From positions 1-5,253 of the forward strand of contig JAJFIM010000071.1 of the NCBI GenBank assembly GCA_021774995.1: a stretch of 5,253 bases of DNA, given 5' to 3'. The notes under the pieces were generated by a model. It searched no databases. It was not told where the DNA came from and worked only from the letters and a program-made list of their open reading frames with translations. Source of the stretch: Alphaproteobacteria bacterium. GTDB lineage: Bacteria > Pseudomonadota > Alphaproteobacteria > SMXP01. A program made the position numbers and the translations under genes. This document shows, in pieces, positions 1-3,941 of this stretch. Numbering within the stretch: the stretch's first letter is position 1; each line of letters starts with the position of its first letter.

Positions 1-1020
1 GGCGCCAAGCGACAACAAAAGCGTGACCGCTATGGCGATCCCGAGCGTGAGCGCGCCGTTTAATGGTCGGGGATCGGCGCCCGAGAGAATGGTGCGCACG
101 GCCAGGGCGTGGAGTAAAACGCCAGGCGCGCTTTGCCGGTCAATGCTGGCGGACGTGAATGGCGCGCCGGAACCTGCGCAAAGGTCGGGGGCGATCTCAA
201 GACCTTTATCGGAGACAAACCGATTGGCGGCCATATGTCGGTCTTCAACATCTAATGCCGTACCGAAAATAACGATGCGGCCCTCAAAGACTGATTTTAA
301 GGCGGCGCTGTCGGTGCAGGTCAAAAGATCCGTCAATCGGTAGGCCGGTACGCCGCGCGGCGCCGCAAAATCGATCATGAAAGGATCCGCGCGGGGCTTA
401 AATCCGGTGCGCGCCACTAAGGCGTTGGCGAAAGACTCTATTTTTTCGCCATTTTCCAGCGTGAACGACGCCGGGTAGCGCCGCACCACCCCGTCCATAT
501 CCGGCGTCAGGTGAACGGGGACGACATTGCGCCGCCCGCCAATGGCCTGGATCTGGCCTTCATAGGGTTCAATGGGCGCATCGGAAAGGCGCACCTCGCC
601 CAGGATAAGACGGTTCGACCGTCCGATCGCGTAGAGAGATTGAAGGAAAGGCCGGTCAAATCCGGGCAGGAGATCCGGGCCCGACAGGGTTTTGGGAAAA
701 ATAATATCAAAGCCGATCACGGATGCGCCGGCGTCGCTGACCTTGTTCAATGCCTGCGCCAGATAAGGCGTCCAGGCAACCTGCGGCGTCTCGCTAAAAG
801 GCGGCGCGTTATGTGTGACCTCATCGATCACGACCAGAACCACTGGACTTTCTATGCGCCCTTGGCCTTCGGGCGCCGCCGCGAAGGGCAGGAGAAAATC
901 AAGACCCACGGCATTCAGGAAACCGGCGCCGGGTAAGAACTGGAAGAGGGCCGCTCCTGCGACCAGTAGGCTGATGAGAAGGGCGCGCAGACGCCCCGTG
1001 GTCTGCCAGGGTTTATTCAA
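1..1020 (-). CDS. CHASE2-domain transmembrane sensor (partial, C-terminus beyond window)
   Basis: This is an uninterrupted 340-codon reading frame running off the left edge. Residues 13-30 form a hydrophobic N-terminal membrane anchor. Residues about 58-315 read as an extracytoplasmic CHASE2 sensory domain: VVLVVIDE (60-67), GASVIGFDIIFP (98-109), IDFAAPRG (216-223), GRIVIFGTALDVEDRH (247-262) and GVLLHALAVRTILSG (300-314). A second membrane segment begins near 323 and is cut at the edge. In this family CHASE2 is normally followed by three membrane helices and a class III adenylate/guanylate cyclase, a histidine kinase or another output domain; which one applies here cannot be seen. The start is inferred to be TTG at 1020: it overlaps the stop of the upstream FecR-like gene by 8 nt, retains the anchor, and no in-frame ATG is close. 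No Shine-Dalgarno is visible, so translation is probably coupled to the upstream gene. The domain call is firm; the cyclase function is an inference. Confidence 0.88.
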   Translation of the reverse strand, partial: MNKPWQTTGRLRALLISLLVAGAALFQFLPGAGFLNAVGLDFLLPFAAAPEGQGRIESPVVLVVIDEVTHNAPPFSETPQVAWTPYLAQALNKVSDAGASVIGFDIIFPKTLSGPDLLPGFDRPFLQSLYAIGRSNRLILGEVRLSDAPIEPYEGQIQAIGGRRNVVPVHLTPDMDGVVRRYPASFTLENGEKIESFANALVARTGFKPRADPFMIDFAAPRGVPAYRLTDLLTCTDSAALKSVFEGRIVIFGTALDVEDRHMAANRFVSDKGLEIAPDLCAGSGAPFTSASIDRQSAPGVLLHALAVRTILSGADPRPLNGALTLGIAIAVTLLLSLGA

Positions 1021-1723
1021 GCGGCACCAGTCGGTTGAGCGGACCTGAAGGCAGCTCCAGCGCCGGGTCAATAGAGAAAATGGCCTCCGCCGATTTGCCT
1101 TTGGCGTAATCCGCGACAACGCGGTAGGGCATGCCAATGGTAAGCGCCGGGGCATCTTCGGGGTAAATCAAATAAGCGCCGGTCGCGCTGGCTTGCCAGA
1201 TAAGTTGCATTGGCCGGGCGTCGGCGTAATACACGGTCACCTCCACCGGCCCTTTCCTTTTTTTGTCATTGGGCCATTTGAAAAGGGGCTGATATGTGTT
1301 CAACGCCCATTCCCGCCAGTCTTCCGCGCGGAAGGGGGAGACGCGTTTGACGGACGCGCCGGCTTCTTTTGCGGCCTTCGACAGGGCGACTTTTTCGGTG
1401 CGGCAGGGGCGGGACTGTTTGGCGGACGTCCCGCCTTTGCTGGGTTTGGCGCCGTCTTTTTTGACTTTCACCACGCCGCCCGTGAAGGTTTCCACTTCGC
1501 ACGTGTCAAAATACGCCAAGACGACCTGGCCCCCGGGGCGCAGATCGATTTGGGTTTTGTTGTACACGTAATCGAAATTTCGCAATTCTGAATCCGGCGC
1601 GTTTTCAATTTGTTCAATCAAGGCGACGGGTCGGGTGTCTTTTGCAAGGAGGGGGCCGCCGGCGCCCGATACTATCAATACTGATGTGAATGCGGCGGCT
1701 AAAATTCTGTACACAGATTTCAT
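1013..1723 (-). CDS. Secreted FecR-like protein, operon partner of the CHASE2 sensor
   Basis: A 236-residue protein with a Sec signal peptide: Lys2 and Arg6, a hydrophobic core at about 7-22, and likely cleavage after LLA near residue 27. The mature part therefore probably lies in the periplasm. Residues about 57-89 (TQIDLRPGGQVVLAYFDTCEVETFTGG) resemble the beta-strand pattern of FecR domains. They are followed by a Lys/Gly/Ser-rich stretch at 87-106. Cys75 and Cys107 are the only cysteines and could form a disulfide. The C-terminal half (about 145-222) looks like a second beta-rich domain that I do not recognise. The ATG at 1723 has a good Shine-Dalgarno, AGGGGA at 1730-1735, six bases upstream. 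Its stop overlaps the CHASE2 start, suggesting a shared transcript and possibly a partner or ligand-presenting role for the sensor. The FecR-like label is a resemblance call; the function is unproven. Confidence 0.72.
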   Translation of the reverse strand: MKSVYRILAAAFTSVLIVSGAGGPLLAKDTRPVALIEQIENAPDSELRNFDYVYNKTQIDLRPGGQVVLAYFDTCEVETFTGGVVKVKKDGAKPSKGGTSAKQSRPCRTEKVALSKAAKEAGASVKRVSPFRAEDWREWALNTYQPLFKWPNDKKRKGPVEVTVYYADARPMQLIWQASATGAYLIYPEDAPALTIGMPYRVVADYAKGKSAEAIFSIDPALELPSGPLNRLVPLE

Positions 1724-1864
1724 CGCGCTTCCCCTGAATTGAGCCGTTAAATCGAAATAGCGCCCACTTCCCTCTTGCCGGGCAGTTTACCCTGTTCCAA
1801 GATGAGGGCACAAGGGGCAGTTGAAAATGGCTGTTGTGGGAATTGGATAAAGGAACGTTTGGAC
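1724..1864. promoter_or_regulatory. Divergent intergenic region between FecR-like and Crp-like genes
   Basis: The two divergent genes must be read from promoters in these 141 bp. I found no convincing -35/-10 pair on either strand. The best plus-strand candidate, TTGAAA at 1821-1826 with GGATAA at 1845-1850, would put the transcript start almost on the start codon. No TGTGA-N6-TCACA palindrome and no FNR-type TTGAT-N4-ATCAA site is present, so direct autoregulation by the Crp-like protein is not indicated here. Confidence 0.4.
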
Positions 1865-2566
1865 GTGGCGAAACAGGCGAAGAGGCGGCTTGACGCAATT
1901 CAACTCTTTTCAGGTATTGCGGAAAAGGGTCTGGCGCATCTGGAGCAAGTCTGCGTCTGGCGTGATTTCGCCAAAGGCGCAGAAATACTCATCCGAAAAA
2001 GCGCCAGCCGGGAAGTGTTTTTCGTGGTGGAGGGGGCCGTCAGCATCGTCAACTATTCGAGCAACGGGCGCGAGATTGCTTATACGATCCTGGAGGGAGG
2101 AGATTATTTTGGCGAATTGGCGGCCATCGACAAAAAACCGCGCTCCGCTCATGTCGTTGCGGTCAAGCCTTGTCTTCTCGCCTCATTAAAGCCTGATGCT
2201 TTTGAAGAAGTGTTGCGCACCTACCCGGATATTGCTTGGCGCGTGCTTCATAAATTAGCCGCCATAATCCGCACCAATGATGAGCGGATTATGGATCTCA
2301 GCACGCTTGGCGCGCATCAGCGCATCTATATGGAACTGTTGCGCCTGGCCGCGCCCGATCCGGTGAGCCAAGGTCGGTGGATGATCTATCCCTTGCCGAC
2401 GCAAAGCGATATGGCCGCCAAGGTCAGCACGTCGCGCGAGACCGTCGCCCGCGTGATCAGCCAATTGGCTGGTGATGGAATTGTCCAGAAAAAAGGACGA
2501 GCCCTTTACATTGAAAACAAAGAAGCGCTTGGCGCGCTTTCCGGCCGGTCTTCGAAAGAGGATTAA
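1865..2566 (+). CDS. Crp/Fnr-family transcriptional regulator with intact cyclic-nucleotide cassette
   Basis: A 233-residue cytoplasmic DNA-binding regulator of normal family length. The N-terminal cNMP-binding beta-barrel spans about 12-120. Its phosphate-binding cassette, YFGELAAIDKKPRSAHVVA (81-99), keeps the Gly83-Glu84 and Arg93-Ser94 that hold the cyclic phosphate in CRP. A dimerisation helix follows (about 120-147); Thr137 aligns with the adenine-contacting Thr127 of E. coli CRP, while the following Ser is Asn138. The C-terminal winged helix-turn-helix covers about 178-218, with recognition helix RETVARVIS (191-199). Its Arg191, Glu192 and Arg196 align with the TGTGA-reading Arg180, Glu181 and Arg185 of E. 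coli CRP. No N-terminal FNR cysteine cluster is present. GTG 1865 is chosen because AGGAA lies nine bases upstream and the protein then has family length; in-frame TTG 1859, ATG 1802 and TTG 1775 are less likely. It is divergent from the FecR-like/CHASE2 operon. cAMP as ligand is inferred. Confidence 0.9.
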   Translation: MAKQAKRRLDAIQLFSGIAEKGLAHLEQVCVWRDFAKGAEILIRKSASREVFFVVEGAVSIVNYSSNGREIAYTILEGGDYFGELAAIDKKPRSAHVVAVKPCLLASLKPDAFEEVLRTYPDIAWRVLHKLAAIIRTNDERIMDLSTLGAHQRIYMELLRLAAPDPVSQGRWMIYPLPTQSDMAAKVSTSRETVARVISQLAGDGIVQKKGRALYIENKEALGALSGRSSKED

Positions 2567-2575
2567 GCGTTTCCC

Positions 2576-2612
2576 AAAAGAAAGGACGCCCTTGGGGGAA
2601 GAGCGCCCTTTC
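2576..2612 (-). terminator. Intrinsic terminator of the small hydrophobic gene
   Basis: Read on the minus strand, GAAAGGGCGC (2612-2603) pairs with GCGTCCTTTC (2589-2580) over ten pairs including one G-U, around a 13-nt loop. TTTT follows at 2579-2576. On the plus strand the G-U becomes an A-C mismatch and no T-run follows, so the element is built for minus-strand transcripts ending downstream of the 25-codon ORF. It may still slow transcription leaving the Crp-like gene, whose stop is 13 bases before the stem. Confidence 0.65.
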
Positions 2613-2615
2613 CTG

Positions 2616-2630
2616 CGCCGCTTTGCGGCG
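2616..2630. other. GC-rich hairpin CGCCGC-TTT-GCGGCG
   Basis: A perfect 6-bp stem with a 3-nt loop, only three bases from the terminator stem. There is no T-run on either side, so it is unlikely to terminate by itself. In the minus-strand transcript it would form a second structured element between the small ORF and the terminator, and may protect the RNA 3' end. Confidence 0.5.
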
Positions 2631-2658
2631 GCTCGGGGGGTAACTTTAAGGAGTGTTT

Positions 2659-2736
2659 TTAAAACAAGAAATAGAGTGAAAAAGAACCAGTCATGATGCC
2701 GATGGAAAGAATGAGTGAAAAAATATGTCCCAACAT
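2659..2736 (-). CDS. Small hydrophobic (single-pass membrane) protein, 25 aa
   Basis: ATG at 2736-2734 opens a 25-codon frame ending at TAA 2661-2659. The peptide begins MLGHIFSLILSIGIM and ends with FLF. It has no Asp, Glu, Lys or Arg, one His (position 4), and is otherwise Leu/Ile/Phe/Ser/Gly, enough for one membrane helix. A strong Shine-Dalgarno, AGGGGA at 2748-2743, stands six bases before the ATG, far better than expected by chance. The frame lies between a predicted class II CRP promoter (2766-2816) and a terminator (2576-2612), making a self-contained unit of about 190 nt. I do not recognise the peptide; it does not look like KdpF, CydX or MgtS as I remember them. Small proteins of this type often adjust a larger membrane complex, but no partner is indicated here. 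Alternatively the transcript is a small RNA and the ORF is incidental. No sequence conservation could be tested. Confidence 0.6.
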   Translation of the reverse strand: MLGHIFSLILSIGIMTGSFSLYFLF

Positions 2737-2765
2737 GTGCCGTCCCCTTGGTGTGTGCGTTTCGT

Positions 2766-2778
2766 TAAAGACACATTA
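2766..2778 (-). promoter_or_regulatory. Predicted -10 box and transcript start of a class II CRP-dependent promoter
   Basis: On the minus strand TAATGT (2778-2773) keeps the T, A and final T most important in a -10 element. A start at A2766 is seven bases past it and puts the centre of the CRP palindrome (2807.5) exactly at -41.5, the classical class II position where CRP replaces the -35 contact. No separate -35 hexamer is visible, as expected. The leader to the ATG would be about 30 nt. Confidence 0.6.
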
Positions 2779-2798
2779 GGACGGGGCGCTTTTGCGCG

Positions 2799-2816
2799 AT
2801 GTGACGGTCATCACAC
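2799..2816. promoter_or_regulatory. CRP-type operator, perfect TGTGA-N6-TCACA
   Basis: TGTGACGGTCATCACA at 2800-2815 has both conserved half-sites of the E. coli CRP consensus with the exact six-base spacer. It is the only full match seen in the window. It lies 234 bp past the stop of a Crp-like gene whose recognition helix carries the matching RETVxR residues, and upstream of the small minus-strand ORF. The site is symmetrical, but only the minus side has a correctly placed -10 box. Confidence 0.82.
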
Positions 2817-2832
2817 TTTTTGATGTTTGGGG

Positions 2833-2858
2833 AAAAAAGCGATAAAAATTTTAAAAAA
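2833..2858. other. Phased A-tracts, likely bent DNA upstream of the CRP site
   Basis: Three tracts lie in line: A6 at 2833-2838, A5 at 2844-2848 (continuing into T4) and A6 at 2853-2858. Their centres are about 10.5 and 9.5 bp apart, in phase with the helix. In the minus-strand promoter they cover roughly -67 to -92, where an UP-like element or bent DNA can help polymerase alpha-subunit contact. The same T-rich strand follows the LysR stop codon and may contribute to its 3' end, though no GC stem precedes it. Confidence 0.5.
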
Positions 2859-2878
2859 TCAATTAGAACAATGGTTTA

Positions 2879-3793
2879 TTATAGGCGTTCGGCGTCGAGA
2901 AGGCGCGCTTTTTCGGCTGCGCAGAGTTCCATGAGAAAATTGGAAAAAGACTGCACGCGCGCGACATTTTTGAGGTCTTCGGGCGTGATCAACCAGAATG
3001 TGCGCGTTACCAGAACCGCGTCTTCCAGCAGCGGCACCAGGGCCGGATCTCCATGGGCCATGAATTTGGGCAAAATGCAAAGCCCCGCGCCATTTCTCAC
3101 CGCATGATACTGCGCCACGGTGCTGGACAGCCGCACGCGCGAGGGCTCGTTCAGGATCGTGTCCTCCATATAGCGCAATTCTGAGGCGTAGATGAAATCA
3201 TCGATATAGCCCACAAAAGTGTGGCCGCTCAGATCTGCCGGCGTGGCGATCATGTCAGACCGAGCGAGATAATCTTTCGAGGCATAGAGTTTCAGGTGAT
3301 AATCGGTGAGCTTATGAACAATCAGATTATCCGCCGTGGGCTGAGCCAGATGCACGGCGATGTCGGTTTCTCTTTGCGAGACATTGAGGAAATTGAGGTT
3401 GGACACCAATTCCACCTCGATGGCGGGGTGACGGGACGTAAAACCGGCCAGGCGCGGGGCGATAAAATGGGCGCCGAACCCGTCGGCCACATTGACCCTG
3501 ATCATGCCCGATAAGGCCTGATCGGTTCCGGTCAAAGCTTCCTGCGCCGAGAGGGCCGCCGATTCCACTTGTTCGGCGAAGGGCTGCAGCGCGCAACCGG
3601 CTTGCGTCAGTTTGTGACCGCGCCGCGAGCGTTCAAAAAGGTGCACCGATAATTTATCTTCAAGCCGTTGCAAGCGCCGGCTGACTGTCGTTTGATCAAG
3701 CTTGAGACGGCGCGCGGCTTTCGACAATAATTGAGTGCGGCTAACTTCCAGAAAAACCCGCAAATCGTCCCAATTGAGATTTTGAACTTGCAT
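2879..3793 (-). CDS. LysR-type transcriptional regulator, divergent from mmsA
   Basis: A complete 304-residue LysR-family protein. The N-terminal winged helix-turn-helix is clear: WDDLRVFLEVSRT at 8-20, then LLSKAARRLKLDQTTVSRRL (22-41) and the wing LSVHLFERSRRGHKLTQAG (48-66). A linker helix spans about 68-90. The periplasmic-binding-protein-like effector domain spans about 95-292, opening with SGMIRVNVADGFGAHFIAPRL and containing FLNVSQRETDIAVHL and VRNGAGLCILPKF, typical of the family. The ATG at 3793 has a modest Shine-Dalgarno, AAAGG at 3805-3801, seven bases away. It is transcribed away from mmsA across 148 bp. LysR regulators in this arrangement usually control the divergent gene and themselves, so the likely effector is an intermediate of valine or related catabolism. 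That role is inferred; the effector cannot be read from sequence. Its 3' end faces the small CRP-regulated gene on the same strand. Confidence 0.94.
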   Translation of the reverse strand: MQVQNLNWDDLRVFLEVSRTQLLSKAARRLKLDQTTVSRRLQRLEDKLSVHLFERSRRGHKLTQAGCALQPFAEQVESAALSAQEALTGTDQALSGMIRVNVADGFGAHFIAPRLAGFTSRHPAIEVELVSNLNFLNVSQRETDIAVHLAQPTADNLIVHKLTDYHLKLYASKDYLARSDMIATPADLSGHTFVGYIDDFIYASELRYMEDTILNEPSRVRLSSTVAQYHAVRNGAGLCILPKFMAHGDPALVPLLEDAVLVTRTFWLITPEDLKNVARVQSFSNFLMELCAAEKARLLDAERL

Positions 3794-3814
3794 GAGCGCG
3801 CCTTTAAAAGAAAG

Positions 3815-3880
3815 TTACCTGCAAAAAAGCAATATAATATTGGAATAAATGTGAGTTACAATGGCGTATTTGCAGGGTAA
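3815..3880. repeat. Spaced inverted repeat in the lysR-mmsA intergenic region
   Basis: TTACCTGCAAA (3815-3825) recurs inverted as TTTGCAGGGTAA (3869-3880), identical except for one extra G. Arm centres are about 54 bp apart, close to five helical turns, suiting a LysR tetramer bridging two sites. The left arm overlaps a T-N11-A element (T3820 to A3832) with TGC/GCA ends. An odd AT palindrome, CAATATAATATTG, sits at 3830-3842. Binding by this LysR protein is inferred. Confidence 0.5.
3834..3861 (-). promoter_or_regulatory. Candidate lysR promoter
   Basis: On the minus strand TTGTAA (3861-3856) and TATTAT (3839-3834, five of six matches to TATAAT) are separated by 16 bp. The predicted start near 3827 leaves a leader of about 34 nt. 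The left arm of the inverted repeat would then lie just after the start, which would suit autorepression. Confidence 0.4.
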
Positions 3881-3883
3881 AAT
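3855..3883 (+). promoter_or_regulatory. Candidate mmsA promoter
   Basis: GTTACA (3855-3860; four of six matches to TTGACA) and TAAAAT (3878-3883; five of six to TATAAT) are separated by 17 bp. A start near 3890 leaves a 52-nt leader. The T-N11-A element at 3820-3832 would be centred about -64, the usual LysR recognition position, and the right repeat arm overlaps the -10 region. It overlaps the divergent lysR promoter, so the two may compete. Confidence 0.38.
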
Positions 3884-3941
3884 TCAAGGCTAAAGACAGC
3901 GCGTTTATTGGGCCTTCGCTCAAAATGTGGGAAAGGAAACC

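Noticed and set aside
511..936. Plus-strand open frame across the CHASE2 gene
   Set aside because: The opposite strand carries a continuous CHASE2 domain with recognisable motifs; this frame has none.
1193..1591. A 132-codon plus-strand open frame across the FecR-like gene
   Set aside because: It is Phe/Gly-rich with no recognisable domain, and lies opposite a gene with signal peptide, good ribosome-binding site and operon coupling.
1779..1796. GGGCAGTTTACCCTG as an operator, sharing TTTACCCTG with the right arm of the mmsA-region repeat (opposite strand)
   Set aside because: The similarity covers only about nine bases, the symmetry is poor and there is no functional link between the two regions; treated as chance.
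1775..1864. An N-terminal extension of the Crp-like protein from TTG 1775 or ATG 1802
   Set aside because: Neither has a ribosome-binding site, and the extra residues fall outside the family's normal N-terminus; GTG 1865 has AGGAA nine bases upstream.
2567..2640. The hairpins after the Crp-like gene as its own strong terminator
   Set aside because: On the plus strand the main stem has an A-C mismatch and no T-run follows either hairpin; the geometry fits a minus-strand terminator better.
2694..2780. A 28-codon plus-strand frame starting ATGATGCCG in the gap after the Crp-like gene
   Set aside because: No suitably spaced Shine-Dalgarno, no plus-strand promoter, a cysteine-rich mixture without pattern, and it is antisense to the better supported small minus-strand gene.
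2800..2862. A plus-strand CRP-activated promoter reading toward the LysR gene
   Set aside because: The best -10-like box (TAAAAA at 2843-2848) puts the palindrome near -47.5, not -41.5 or -61.5, and the product would be antisense to lysR.
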